In this document: piece after piece, positions 25,564 through 33,953 of the stretch
Layout: each line of letters begins with the position of its first letter
Position numbering within the stretch: position 1 is the first letter of the stretch
Assembly (NCBI GenBank): GCA_049282265.1
Contig: JBAPTR010000319.1
Span: 1-57,728 of the forward strand
From: CAYUCJ01 sp049282265
GTDB taxonomy: Bacteria > Desulfobacterota > DSM-4660 > Desulfatiglandales > Desulfatiglandaceae
Length of the DNA stretch: 57,728 bases
Direction: 5' to 3'
The notes under the pieces: model-generated
The model's input: the letters and a program-made list of their open reading frames with translations, nothing else
Database searches by the model: none
What the model was told of the DNA's origin: nothing
Made by a program: the position numbers and the translations under genes

Positions 25564-26991
25564 TCACCCTTGGGAAATGTTAGTGGATTGAGCGGTGGCA
25601 GGCAAACGAATGGTGAATGTGGAACCCTTGCCCGGGGCACTCTCCACCGTGATCGATCCCCCATGGGCCTTGACCACGGCCCGAACAAGACTCAAACCCA
25701 ATCCGAGGCCTCTTTGATGGCGGCTGTGATCGCCCCTGTAAAGGCGGTCCCAAATCCTTGGAATGTCTTCTTCGGGGATGCCTATTCCCTGGTCCACGAC
25801 AGAGATCAAGAGGATGTTTTTGCCCTGTCGGGCCCCAAGTTCAATGGATCCTCCTCCTTCCGGACTGTACTTGATGGCATTGTCCAGGAGATTGGCCAGG
25901 ACTTGGGCCATTCGCGTTACATCGGCCCTGAGGACGAGGTGTTTCGGGGCACTTACGTGAAGGTCGATATTTTGGTCCTCGGCCACACAGGCATAAAGAT
26001 CAGCAGCCGAGGCAAGCAGTTCCGAGATCCTTACCTCGCCCCGGTCCAGTTTCATGGCCCCGGTCTCTGCCTCGGAGATGTCCATGAGGGTGTTGAGCAT
26101 GGTGAGGATCTGTTCGGATTCTTCTATACACCGCCCGAGGGTTTCCCGGCATTCGTCCCCTGTCTGTTCCGACTGTATGGCCATCTCGGCAATGCCCCGC
26201 AACCTCGTCATGGGTGTACGGAGATCGTGAGCAACATTGTCCAGGGCATCTTTCATTCCCCGGATGAGGGTCTCAATCTTGGCCAGCATGCCGTTGAAAA
26301 GCCTGACCAGTTCGTCCAGCTCATCGCCGGTCCTCGGGCTGGGAACACGGGCATCCATGGCCCCTGTCTCAACGGAACGAACGGCCTGGATGAGGTTTCG
26401 GATGGGGCGGAGTGCCCTGAAGGCCAGGAAGGCGCCACCGGCAAAACCCAGGATGACCAGGAGGATGATCACCGCCGCGAGGGTCTCCCGGAACCGCTCC
26501 AGCAGCTTTTCGCGTTCCTCCGAGCTTTTGCCCACCTGGAGCCAGTGGTCATCCCGCAGGCGCGTCGACAATATGTCCATTGCATTTTCACCCTTGGCGA
26601 AGGGAAGCCGCATCCATTCTGGATTCTCTCCGGGCGGAGCCTTTTCGAGGGCCTTGATATCAAACCCGGACCACTGATGACCAAAGTTCAAGAACAGGGT
26701 CCTGTTTTTGGCATCGGCAATCCGGATGAAAAAGTCTTTTTTCCTTGGAAATTTCTTGATGGATGCAAGTTCGTTTTCGAGCGCCGAAATCCCTGCGTTT
26801 TCATAAAGCGCCGACACCTCTTTTGATCTCAAACGGATCAACCCGTGATCATGTTTTTCAAGGGTTGAGGAAAGCAGGAAATAGGCAACCCCGAAAAGGA
26901 GGAGGGAGACGAGGATAAAAATGCCTGAATACCAGGCCGTTAACCTGAAGCCTATGGTGCCGGGTATCTTACGAAGATTGCTTAAGAACAT
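25564..26991 (-). CDS. Sensor histidine kinase with HAMP domain
   Basis: The 475-residue kinase has TM1 (about 18-40), a periplasmic domain of about 120 residues, TM2 (about 170-192, AAVIILLVILGFAGGAF), HAMP (195-245), HisKA with NVAHDLRTPMTRL (His near 265), and HATPase_c with DNAIKYS, DQGIGIPEEDI and GLGLGLSLVRAV. The layout is that of CusS/heavy-metal-type kinases, but no metal site is obvious in the periplasmic part. Its start overlaps the regulator gene by 23 bp, so the pair is coupled. Since the operon begins with htrA, sensing of envelope or misfolding stress is the likely role. Confidence 0.9.
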   Translation of the reverse strand: MFLSNLRKIPGTIGFRLTAWYSGIFILVSLLLFGVAYFLLSSTLEKHDHGLIRLRSKEVSALYENAGISALENELASIKKFPRKKDFFIRIADAKNRTLFLNFGHQWSGFDIKALEKAPPGENPEWMRLPFAKGENAMDILSTRLRDDHWLQVGKSSEEREKLLERFRETLAAVIILLVILGFAGGAFLAFRALRPIRNLIQAVRSVETGAMDARVPSPRTGDELDELVRLFNGMLAKIETLIRGMKDALDNVAHDLRTPMTRLRGIAEMAIQSEQTGDECRETLGRCIEESEQILTMLNTLMDISEAETGAMKLDRGEVRISELLASAADLYACVAEDQNIDLHVSAPKHLVLRADVTRMAQVLANLLDNAIKYSPEGGGSIELGARQGKNILLISVVDQGIGIPEEDIPRIWDRLYRGDHSRHQRGLGLGLSLVRAVVKAHGGSITVESAPGKGSTFTIRLPATAQSTNISQG

Positions 26992-27646
26992 AGCCCACGC
27001 CGCGCATGGTGTGAATCAGCTTTTCTTCGAAGTCCCTGTCCACTTTGTTCCTTAAACGACACATGAGGACATCCACCACATTGGTCTGAGGGTCGAAATG
27101 GTAGTCCCAGATATGTTCGAGGATCATGGTCCTGGTGAGTATCCTCCCCTCGCTTCGCATGAGATATTCCAACAGCGCAAATTCACGGGGTTGAAGATCA
27201 ATGGCCACATCCCCTCTGTTGACCTCTCGCGTGGCGAGATTCAAGCTCAGATTCCCTGTTTTCAGGCGGACGGGATCCTCCGTTTGACTGCTCCTCCTGA
27301 TGGCGGCCTGGATACGTGCCAGGAGTTCGGCGAATGCAAATGGCTTGGTCAGGTAGTCATCGCTCCCGGTCATGAGGCCTTTGACCTTATCGTCCACCGA
27401 GCGTTTGGCGCTGAGGATGATGACGGGCACCTTCGTGTCTTTCTTTCTGAGTTCCCGGATAAGACTGAGTCCGTCCAGGCCGGGCAGCATGATATCGACG
27501 ATGATGGCGTCATAGTTTTCACCCACGGCCATTTCAAGGCCGTCCCGTCCGTCTATTTCATGATCGGTAACAAGACCGGCCTCACTCAACCCTTTGACCA
27601 CGAAAGAGGCGATCTCCAGATCATCTTCCACTAACAGGACCTTCAT
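26969..27646 (-). CDS. OmpR/PhoB-family response regulator
   Basis: The 225-residue regulator has a receiver domain with the acidic pair VEDD (residues 6-9), phospho-acceptor Asp51 (IIVDIMLPGLDG), Ser/Ala at the switch position (ILSAK) and Lys in TKPFAF. The winged-helix output domain includes LQPREFALLEYLM and VVDVLMCRLRNKVD, ending with HTMRGVGYVL. It belongs to the CusR/CopR-like group. An ATG follows GGAG by 6 bp, and htrA lies 15 bp upstream in the same operon. It may act on the 56-bp block found before both htrA operons; this is inference. Confidence 0.93.
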   Translation of the reverse strand: MKVLLVEDDLEIASFVVKGLSEAGLVTDHEIDGRDGLEMAVGENYDAIIVDIMLPGLDGLSLIRELRKKDTKVPVIILSAKRSVDDKVKGLMTGSDDYLTKPFAFAELLARIQAAIRRSSQTEDPVRLKTGNLSLNLATREVNRGDVAIDLQPREFALLEYLMRSEGRILTRTMILEHIWDYHFDPQTNVVDVLMCRLRNKVDRDFEEKLIHTMRGVGYVLKQSS

Positions 27647-27661
27647 GATGGTCTCCTTCTC

Positions 27662-29104
27662 CTATCGGACCCGGATCTGGACATAACCGGTCCTGCCGGT
27701 CCTGTGGTCCAGTGCGAGTAGGGTCAGTCGCTGACGAGGCTTGATGGCCTGGATAATTTTCACCAGATCTTCGAGCCCTTTCATCGAATGGCCGTCAATT
27801 TCAAGAATCAGGTCTCCCACCTCGAAACCCACCCCACCAAGGGGACCTGTAGGATCCACCCAGGTGACTCTTACGCCGTTATTGGAATGAAGCCCAAATT
27901 TCCGCGCCTCTTTCGCTTTTAGGGGCGCGGCATCGATACCCAGGCGGGCCTTTATAGAAGATGCCTGCATCCGTATGGCATGTTCAAGGTTTCCGATATT
28001 GACCGGTATGGTGTGTTTTTTCCTGTTCCTGATAATGGTGACATCCACATTTGTGCCAATGTTACTGTTGGCCACTCTATTTCTGAGCCCGGTGCCATCC
28101 GTTATGGGGTCTCCATCATAGGCGATGATCACGTCCCCACGTCTTAGACCGGCCTTTTCCGCAGGACTTCCCTTGGCGACATCGGCCACAAGCGCACCTC
28201 GAGGCCCTTTGATGCCGAAAGACCTGGCGAGTTCAGGTGTCAGGTTCTGGGTACTGACGCCGAGCCAGCCGCGCGCCACCTTCCCATCGGCGATAAGGCT
28301 TTTTGCCACGTGGAGGGCCATATTGCTGGGAATGGCAAAACTCAGTCCTTCAAATCCGCCGGACTCGGTGACAATGGCAGCATTCACCCCGATGACTTCA
28401 CCCTTTAGGTTGAGGAGGGGTCCCCCGCTGTTGCCGGGGTTGATGGCGGCGTCGGTCTGCAGAAAATCCTGGTAGCTGCTGGGATCCGTGATTCCACGGC
28501 GGTGTTTGGCGCTGATAATCCCCTGGGTCACTGTCTGATCCAGGCCCCTGGGGTGGCCGATGGCGATCACCCAGTCCCCCACCTCCATCTTGTCGGAATT
28601 CCCGAAGGTCACGTGGGGAAGGCTATCCTTGGCGTGGATTTTGATAACGGCCAGGTCTGTTTTCGGGTCTGCACCCACCAGTTTGGCATCGTAGGTATTG
28701 CCGTTGGCCAGTAGGACACTAATTTCTGTTGCCCCGCCCACCACATGGTTGTTGGTCAGGATAAATCCTTTTGAGTCCATGAGCATTCCCGTGCCGAGAC
28801 CCTTGAGCTCCCGGTTGAATTTTCGGGGCATCCCCGGGACATCAAAGAAGAACCTGAAAAAGGGGTTGTTATCGGAAGGGAAGAAAGGATTGGCGATCTC
28901 CTGGCGCTGGGTTACTTCGATGTGAACAACCGCGGGAATGGTTTGTTTCGCAACGTGCCTGATGGCTGTTATGAGGCTGATGGGTTCTCCTGTCACCGCT
29001 GCCATGGCTGGCACGGAAAAGAGAGCGACGGCAAGTGTCACGCCTATGATGGACCAGGCCAGAAATGCGCGATTCGAATGGGAACGAATCCTGTTTATCA
29101 TCAT
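27662..29104 (-). CDS. HtrA/DegP-type serine protease with cleavable signal
   Basis: The 480-residue periplasmic protease-chaperone has a signal peptide ending at about AMA-A (residue 35). The triad is His120 (TNNHVVGG), Asp150 (DPKTDLAVI) and Ser226 (NPGNSGGPL). Two PDZ domains follow (about 270-360 and 385-475), with GWLGVSTQ and LGIDAAP strands. It is a close paralogue of the lipoprotein form at 7929-9458 (shared RKFNRELKGLG and QGIISAKHR stretches). The ATG at 29104 follows AAGGAGG by about 7 bp. It leads an operon with a regulator and kinase, the usual plan of an envelope-stress module. Confidence 0.95.
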   Translation of the reverse strand: MMINRIRSHSNRAFLAWSIIGVTLAVALFSVPAMAAVTGEPISLITAIRHVAKQTIPAVVHIEVTQRQEIANPFFPSDNNPFFRFFFDVPGMPRKFNRELKGLGTGMLMDSKGFILTNNHVVGGATEISVLLANGNTYDAKLVGADPKTDLAVIKIHAKDSLPHVTFGNSDKMEVGDWVIAIGHPRGLDQTVTQGIISAKHRRGITDPSSYQDFLQTDAAINPGNSGGPLLNLKGEVIGVNAAIVTESGGFEGLSFAIPSNMALHVAKSLIADGKVARGWLGVSTQNLTPELARSFGIKGPRGALVADVAKGSPAEKAGLRRGDVIIAYDGDPITDGTGLRNRVANSNIGTNVDVTIIRNRKKHTIPVNIGNLEHAIRMQASSIKARLGIDAAPLKAKEARKFGLHSNNGVRVTWVDPTGPLGGVGFEVGDLILEIDGHSMKGLEDLVKIIQAIKPRQRLTLLALDHRTGRTGYVQIRVR

Positions 29105-29165
29105 GTAGGTCCTCCTTTTGCCTCAAAAGAATACCATTTTTTCTCCGAGACGCAACAGAACAATC

Positions 29166-29224
29166 TTGATGGAATCGTAAAAAGCCCTTCCATGGGAACG
29201 ATGAAGTCTTCTTACGAGGTCATG
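29166..29224 (+). repeat. Dispersed palindromic repeat copy D
   Basis: The 59-bp copy has left end TTGATGGAATCGTAAAAAGC, centre CCATGGG and right end TTCTTACGAGGTCAT. It matches copy C without gaps. It sits in the leader between the conserved upstream block and the htrA start, which suggests insertion there. Confidence 0.75.
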
Positions 29225-29229
29225 AATCT

Positions 29230-29285
29230 TACCATAGTGCCTGAATATTTCAGGCGCATTTCATAAAAATTACAATCTTGAAAGG
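29230..29285 (-). promoter_or_regulatory. Conserved upstream block of the htrA-regulator-kinase operon
   Basis: This is the gap-free match to 9988-10043. On the minus strand it reads CCTTTC, GATTGTAAT, TGAAATGC, then a small palindrome GCCTGAA/TTCAGGC (29239-29255), then TATGGTA as possible -10. TTTCA and TGAAA flank the core as an inverted repeat. The distance to the htrA start is 126 bp, of which copy D takes 59. Confidence 0.5.
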
Positions 29286-29384
29286 ATTGAGTCCGAGTTC
29301 ACGGGGAGCAATGCTTAAAGAACTGGGGTGGGAAGTGGGTGGATTTCAAGTCCTTCGTTTGGAAAAAGGCGCAAGTGTGTCTGA

Positions 29385-29495
29385 TCAGAATCGGTGGTTT
29401 TTTCCGTCCGGTGTCAGTCTGACTTTTCTCATGAGATCTCCGACCTGGTAGGGCTTACCGATGAAACCCGCCGCCCCTGCCTGCAGCAGATCCTT
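29385..29495 (-). pseudogene. Receiver-domain C-terminal stump
   Basis: Immediately after the PAS kinase, in another frame, 36 codons read KDLLQAGAAGFIGKPYQVGD and on to a stop. This is the last beta strand and helix of a response-regulator receiver domain, including the conserved Lys-Pro. The kinase stop overlaps its first codon. The likely history is a kinase-receiver hybrid that lost about 90 receiver residues by deletion. The 100 bp or so between 29286 and 29384 hold nothing else I recognise. Confidence 0.7.
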
Positions 29496-31003
29496 TACTT
29501 ATGCAGAACCGGGAAATAGATCCTGAAAGTGGTGCCCCGACCCGGTTCGCTCTTGCATGTGATATAGCCGGCATGGGCCTTTACCAGGCCATAGACCATG
29601 GGGAGTCCGAGTCCCGTTCCCTTTCCCACCTCTTTTGTGGTAAAGAACGGTTCGAAGATATGGTCCATCAACTCTTTGCTGATTCCGCTACCGGTATCCG
29701 ATAGACTCACGAGGACATGGGCGCCCTCTTTTGCACCAGGGTGGTTCCTGCAGTAGGACGCATCCAGCGTTACGTTTTCCGTTTTAATGATCAAATGGCC
29801 CCCGTCGGGCATGGCGTCCCTCGCATTTACGCTCAGGTTCATGATGATCTGCTGCAGCTCCGCGGGGTCGCAACTGACGATGCTGATGTCCTCAGCGAGG
29901 TGCAAGTTGATGTCTATCATTTTGGGCATGGTCCGCTCGAGGACTTTGCAGGTCTGGACGATTTCCTGGTTTGGATTCAAGGGTTTTGGTTGACTTTCCA
30001 CTCTTCGGGCATAGACCAAGAGCCGTTTGGTAAGATCGCCGCCCCTTCGGGCCATTTTCTCTATGGCTTCTATTTTTTCGTATTCTGCATCACGTGGGTT
30101 TTTGTCCAGCAGGAGAATCTGAGCATACCCCAACATTGCCTGCAAAAGATTGTTGAAATCGTGTGCAATCCCCCCGGCAAGAGTCCCCACGGCCTCCATT
30201 TTCTGGGCATGTCGGAGCTGTGCCTCGAGCCTCCGGGGTTCGGTCATATCGAGAAAGATGGTGAGAAGAAGATTTTCTCTCGCGAATGGCAGGACTTTTG
30301 AGAACATGGCCGCGTTGAGGATTGAACCGTCCCTGGCCTTGAAATCCATTTCCAGTCTATGCACTTCTCCATGGGTTTTCAGTTCATTGGTAAACCTGTC
30401 CCTGTCTTTTTCCGAATAAAACCCCAACTCGGTGGTGGTTTTGCCAACGACATCTTCCTTGGCAAATTGTGTGAGTTGGCAGAATGTCTGGTTCACCTCT
30501 TTCAGTTTTCCTGTTTCCAAATCGCTCAGGGCAATGGCCTGGGGAGAAAGATCAAAAATGGTCCGGAACAGGGATTCACTCTCTTGAAGCGCTTCCTGCA
30601 TCCTTTTCCGCTCATCGATATTTCTCAACACCCCCTGCATGCCCGTGGGATTACCCTTGGCGTCATAGAGGAACCCCAGTTTAAATTCCCCCCAGAAGGT
30701 GGAGCCGTCTTTCCGAATATATTCGTATTCCATCAGGGGGATGTTTACATCCCGCCCATTCTGCGCCAGCGGCGCGTATTTCTGGAAATCCCTTACGCCC
30801 TTTTCGAAAGAATCCGGGGTCATATAATCTGCCAGGTTTTCCTTCAGGGCCTCTTCCACGGTCAGGCCGAAAAGAGCGGTGACCGAGGGGCTCACATAGG
30901 TGATATTCAGGTCCATATCCTGGATGAAGATCACATCTCTCACGTTTTCAGCCAGAAAACGGTATCTTTCCTCCACCTGTAACTGGTTAGAATATTCGTA
31001 CAT
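29495..31003 (-). CDS. PAS-PAS sensor histidine kinase, receiver domain lost
   Basis: The product is a 502-residue cytoplasmic kinase with no membrane segment. PAS1 is at about 10-130 (RDVIFIQDMDLNITYVSPS, with a PAC tail GMQGVLRNI), and PAS2 at about 140-260 (FDLSPQAIALSD). HisKA has GTLAGGIAHDFNNLLQAML (His near 285), and HATPase_c has NLSVNARDAMP, DTGSGISKEL and GKGTGLGLPMVYG. The last residues, IYFPVLHK, are where such kinases usually continue into a receiver domain. A stump of that domain follows out of frame. GGCGGAG lies before the ATG. The 228 bp upstream (31004-31231) hold no gene. Confidence 0.9.
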   Translation of the reverse strand: MYEYSNQLQVEERYRFLAENVRDVIFIQDMDLNITYVSPSVTALFGLTVEEALKENLADYMTPDSFEKGVRDFQKYAPLAQNGRDVNIPLMEYEYIRKDGSTFWGEFKLGFLYDAKGNPTGMQGVLRNIDERKRMQEALQESESLFRTIFDLSPQAIALSDLETGKLKEVNQTFCQLTQFAKEDVVGKTTTELGFYSEKDRDRFTNELKTHGEVHRLEMDFKARDGSILNAAMFSKVLPFARENLLLTIFLDMTEPRRLEAQLRHAQKMEAVGTLAGGIAHDFNNLLQAMLGYAQILLLDKNPRDAEYEKIEAIEKMARRGGDLTKRLLVYARRVESQPKPLNPNQEIVQTCKVLERTMPKMIDINLHLAEDISIVSCDPAELQQIIMNLSVNARDAMPDGGHLIIKTENVTLDASYCRNHPGAKEGAHVLVSLSDTGSGISKELMDHIFEPFFTTKEVGKGTGLGLPMVYGLVKAHAGYITCKSEPGRGTTFRIYFPVLHK

Positions 31004-31231
31004 TTCTCCGCCTCATTCCCCTTTCGGGCCTTCATCTCTACATTGCAGTTCCTGACGGGTTTTTTGACTGCCTCATGCCAAAAGAACGGCGCTATCTTCC
31101 AGGCATTCCCACCATTTTTGTCAGATTTTCCCCTAATGCTCTGGACAGTGCTCTGCTTTTGCTTTGTACCATCATCAAAGATGCAAAGCACATACCATGA
31201 TTTATCGGGGTTGTGAAGAGCCGATTTGTTG

Positions 31232-32284
31232 CTACGCGTTGAGCTCGCCTTTATACTTCCTGTACAGTCCTCTTAGCTGGTGATAAGTCAATCCCATCGC
31301 GCCGGCCGCTTTTCTCTGGTTGAACCTTGATTCCCTGAGGGCCTTTTTCAACAACAGCAACTCGACTCTCCGCATGGCCTCCTTAAAAGGCATTTTTAGG
31401 ATTTCATCTGTTTCTAAGCCCTTGGACTCGCTTTTTTCATCTATTGTTTCTTTTGGGGCATGAAGCTCTGGAGAAGGCTTGAAGGGTTGAAAGACGATGG
31501 TCTTGATGAGTGTGGCATCAGACCGATATACGGCGCGTTCCACTGCGTTTTTGAGTTCTCTGATATTTCCGGGCCAGTTGTAGCTCTCCAGTTTTGCCAT
31601 CGCCTCCGGGCTGAACTGCGGTACATCCTGCCACCCCAGTTCAAGGGCCATCCTCCCGGCGAAGTGGTGTGCTAGTAACGGAACATCTCCTTTTCTTTTC
31701 CTCAGTGGAGGCAGATAGAGGACCTCAAAAGAGAGTCTGTCCAGGAGGTCCCGCTTAAAACGTCCTTCATCGGCAAGCACGAGCAGGTCTGTGTTGGTGG
31801 CGGCCACAATGCGAACATCCACTTCCATGCGTTCAGGGCTTCCCACCCTCTCAAAAGTCCCATACTCCACCACCCGGAGTATCTTTTCCTGGACTTCCAT
31901 GGGAAGGAGGCCTATCTCGTCCAGGAAGATGGTGCCTCCTTCCGCCGCCTCGAACCTTCCAACGCGACGTTGTTCCGCCCCTGTAAAGGCACCCTTTTCG
32001 TAGCCGAACAGCTCAGACTCAATGAGCGATGAACTCAGCGCGGAACAGTTCAAAGCGATCAGGGGGCTTCGCCACCTTCTTGAAAGGTAGTGGAGTCGGG
32101 ATGCCGCAATTTCCTTGCCCGTTCCCCTTTCGCCGATGAGGAGTACAGGGCGGTCCACCCGGGCTGCCCGGGAGAGCATCTCCTGAAATTCCAGGAAGAC
32201 ATCCGAGGACCCAAGGGCATCCTCTATGCCCACCGTGACAGCAGATTTCGCTCCTCGCGCCGAGATGTTCTTTTTCTCTTTCAT
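31232..32284 (-). CDS. pspF: Sigma-54 activator of the phage shock operon
   Basis: The 350-residue enhancer-binding protein has no N-terminal sensor domain: the AAA+ domain begins near residue 20. Walker A is GERGTGKE, the sigma-54 contact loop is GAFTGA, Walker B is GGTIFLDEIG, and the arginine finger region is RFKRDLLDRLSFEV. The C-terminus is a Fis-type helix-turn-helix (FNQRKAAGAMGLTYHQL). It is divergent from pspA, 188 bp apart, the classic pspF position. In known systems PspA binds PspF and blocks its ATPase until membrane damage draws PspA away. The ribosome site is weak. Confidence 0.93.
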   Translation of the reverse strand: MKEKKNISARGAKSAVTVGIEDALGSSDVFLEFQEMLSRAARVDRPVLLIGERGTGKEIAASRLHYLSRRWRSPLIALNCSALSSSLIESELFGYEKGAFTGAEQRRVGRFEAAEGGTIFLDEIGLLPMEVQEKILRVVEYGTFERVGSPERMEVDVRIVAATNTDLLVLADEGRFKRDLLDRLSFEVLYLPPLRKRKGDVPLLAHHFAGRMALELGWQDVPQFSPEAMAKLESYNWPGNIRELKNAVERAVYRSDATLIKTIVFQPFKPSPELHAPKETIDEKSESKGLETDEILKMPFKEAMRRVELLLLKKALRESRFNQRKAAGAMGLTYHQLRGLYRKYKGELNA

Positions 32285-32416
32285 GGCAGTAAAGGCTAGT
32301 AGTTAGCGAAAAAAACCAGTTAATGGATAAAAGTACCATATATGCCTCTCCTTGTCAAGGCTGGAATTTTGCGTAACACATTGCATTCATTGGGTTTGGC
32401 CCAAATGTCCTCTTTT

Positions 32417-32432
32417 TGGCATGGTTCCTGCT
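32417..32432 (+). promoter_or_regulatory. Sigma-54 promoter of pspA
   Basis: TGGCATG (-24 region) and CTGCT (-12 region) are separated by 4 bp, so GG (32418) and GC (32430) are 12 bp apart, the strict sigma-54 spacing. The pspA start is 41 bp further. An inverted repeat TTGGG/CCCAA lies just upstream at 32390-32404 and may belong to the activator site. Confidence 0.8.
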
Positions 32433-32472
32433 CATCAAGAGTCCCATAACCGTCACAAAAGGAGGTCAACCC

Positions 32473-33150
32473 ATGGGTATTTTTACAAGATTCAGAGACA
32501 TCATCAGTGCAAATATGAACGCCATGCTGGACAAGGCGGAGGATCCTCAAAAGCTGCTCAAACTGATGATCCGAGAGATGGAGGACACGCTTGTGGAACT
32601 TAAGGCATCCTGCGCCGGGGTTATGGCAAACAGCAACAAGGTCCGGAGGCAACTCGATAGTGCGCATGCCAAGGTGACGAGCTGGGGAGAGAAGGCGACA
32701 CTCGCCGTGTCCAAGGGACGAGACGATCTTGCCCGGGAGGCGCTTCAGGAAAAACGGAGATATGCTGAAAGAACGGAGACCTTGGAAAATGAAATGTTGG
32801 AGTTGCAGGGTATCGTTGACAGCTATCAGGATGATATCCGGCAACTGGAAGAAAAACTGGGTACTGCCCGGGAAAAGCAACGCGTGCTTGTAGAACGGCA
32901 CATCAGGGCAAGTAAGAAGATCCGTGCTCAGCAGGATATCAGACGCATGGATGGTGCGGAGACACTGTTAAAGTTCGAACAGTTCGAGAACCGGATTGAA
33001 CGGATGGAGGCTGAGGCGGAACTGGTAAACTATGGCAGAAAACGTGCAATGGAACAGGCGTTCGATGAACTCATCGTGGACGATGAGATTGAGGACCAGT
33101 TGAAGGATCTCAAAAGTTCACTGACAAAGAGAAGCGAGGGAACCGTTTAG
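32473..33150 (+). CDS. pspA: Phage shock protein A
   Basis: The 225-residue PspA/IM30 (ESCRT-III-like) protein is almost all helix. The amphipathic N-terminus MGIFTRFRDIISANMNAMLD binds membrane. Long coiled-coil helices cover residues 25-190 (REMEDTLVELKASCA, AREALQEKRRYAERTE). PspA works as a peripheral membrane scaffold that protects the inner membrane and as an inhibitor of PspF. The ATG at 32473 follows GGAGG by 8 bp; the frame is open upstream only through the promoter. First gene of pspABC. Confidence 0.96.
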   Translation: MGIFTRFRDIISANMNAMLDKAEDPQKLLKLMIREMEDTLVELKASCAGVMANSNKVRRQLDSAHAKVTSWGEKATLAVSKGRDDLAREALQEKRRYAERTETLENEMLELQGIVDSYQDDIRQLEEKLGTAREKQRVLVERHIRASKKIRAQQDIRRMDGAETLLKFEQFENRIERMEAEAELVNYGRKRAMEQAFDELIVDDEIEDQLKDLKSSLTKRSEGTV

Positions 33151-33300
33151 CAAGGGACCAAGGCACCCATCGGGCCTATAAACCGTCGGATAAAGATTTG
33201 CTATTGTAGAGGTACGGATATAGGTGTAGAAGTATTGGTGTAGATCGCATGCTTGCCTCTGCTTATAAAGCCACAAATATTATACGAGGAATTCTGAACC

Positions 33301-33549
33301 ATGCACACCATTGTGATTCTGGCGATCGTCTTCGGGGGCTCTATCCTGGCGCTTTCAATAGTCGGCAGCACCATACTGATTGCCGTAAAGATTATCAGGG
33401 GTGGGTTCTCGAGGAAAGGCCAGCGACTTCAGACGGAGGAGGCCAAAATGATACAAGAGATCCATAGGGGATTGACCCGGATGGAAGAGCGGGTGGAGGC
33501 CCTGGAAACCATCATTCTGGAAAGGGAAAGAAAGGAACAGACGAGATGA
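33301..33549 (+). CDS. pspB: Phage shock protein B
   Basis: The 82-residue product has one N-terminal membrane segment (residues 3-28) and a C-terminal cytoplasmic helix with heptads (LTRMEERVEALETII). This fits PspB, which works with PspC to release PspF from PspA. It starts 150 bp after pspA and overlaps pspC by 4 bp. That gap holds no gene, only the short direct repeat GGTGTAGA twice. Confidence 0.88.
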   Translation: MHTIVILAIVFGGSILALSIVGSTILIAVKIIRGGFSRKGQRLQTEEAKMIQEIHRGLTRMEERVEALETIILERERKEQTR

Positions 33550-33938
33550 GCAGAATAGATCATATATTTCGGGGAGGATTGTACCGTTCCCGGAGTGGCG
33601 TATTCCTGGGTGTGTGTAAGGGCATTTCAAGGTATTTTGATTTTTCCCTCTTCTGGATACGGGTCATTGCAATATTTCTCCTTATCTTCAGTGGGTTCTG
33701 GCCTGTGACGGCTCTCTATTTCATCGCGGCCCTGTTGATGAAGCCCGAGCCCGCCCTGCCGATAGGGTCCGATGATGAAGAAGAATTCTATGAAAGCTAT
33801 GTTACCTCCCGGAAAGGTGCCGCCGACCGCATCATAAGAAGATATCAGAACATTGATCGACGCATTCAGAGGATGGAACACATGGTAACGGCCAAGGAAT
33901 TTGACTGGGAAAACAGGTTGAATACGGACAAAGCCTGA
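33546..33938 (+). CDS. pspC: Phage shock protein C
   Basis: The 130-residue PspC-domain protein has the signature LYRSRSGVFLGVCKGISRYF at residues 12-31, then a paired hydrophobic segment (FWIRVIAIFLLIFSG and ALYFIAALLM). The C-terminal cytoplasmic tail has a short coiled coil (RRYQNIDRRIQRMEHM). It is an inner-membrane sensor that recruits PspA under stress. Its start overlaps pspB as ATGA. It is last in the operon and converges with the phosphoesterase gene 15 bp away. Confidence 0.93.
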   Translation: MSRIDHIFRGGLYRSRSGVFLGVCKGISRYFDFSLFWIRVIAIFLLIFSGFWPVTALYFIAALLMKPEPALPIGSDDEEEFYESYVTSRKGAADRIIRRYQNIDRRIQRMEHMVTAKEFDWENRLNTDKA

Positions 33939-33953
33939 ACACATTTTGTGGTG

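Noticed and set aside
25570..26826. 418-codon open frame on the plus strand
   Set aside because: It is antisense to the HAMP histidine kinase at 25564-26991, whose domains are clear; the plus-strand translation matches no family and has no ribosome site.
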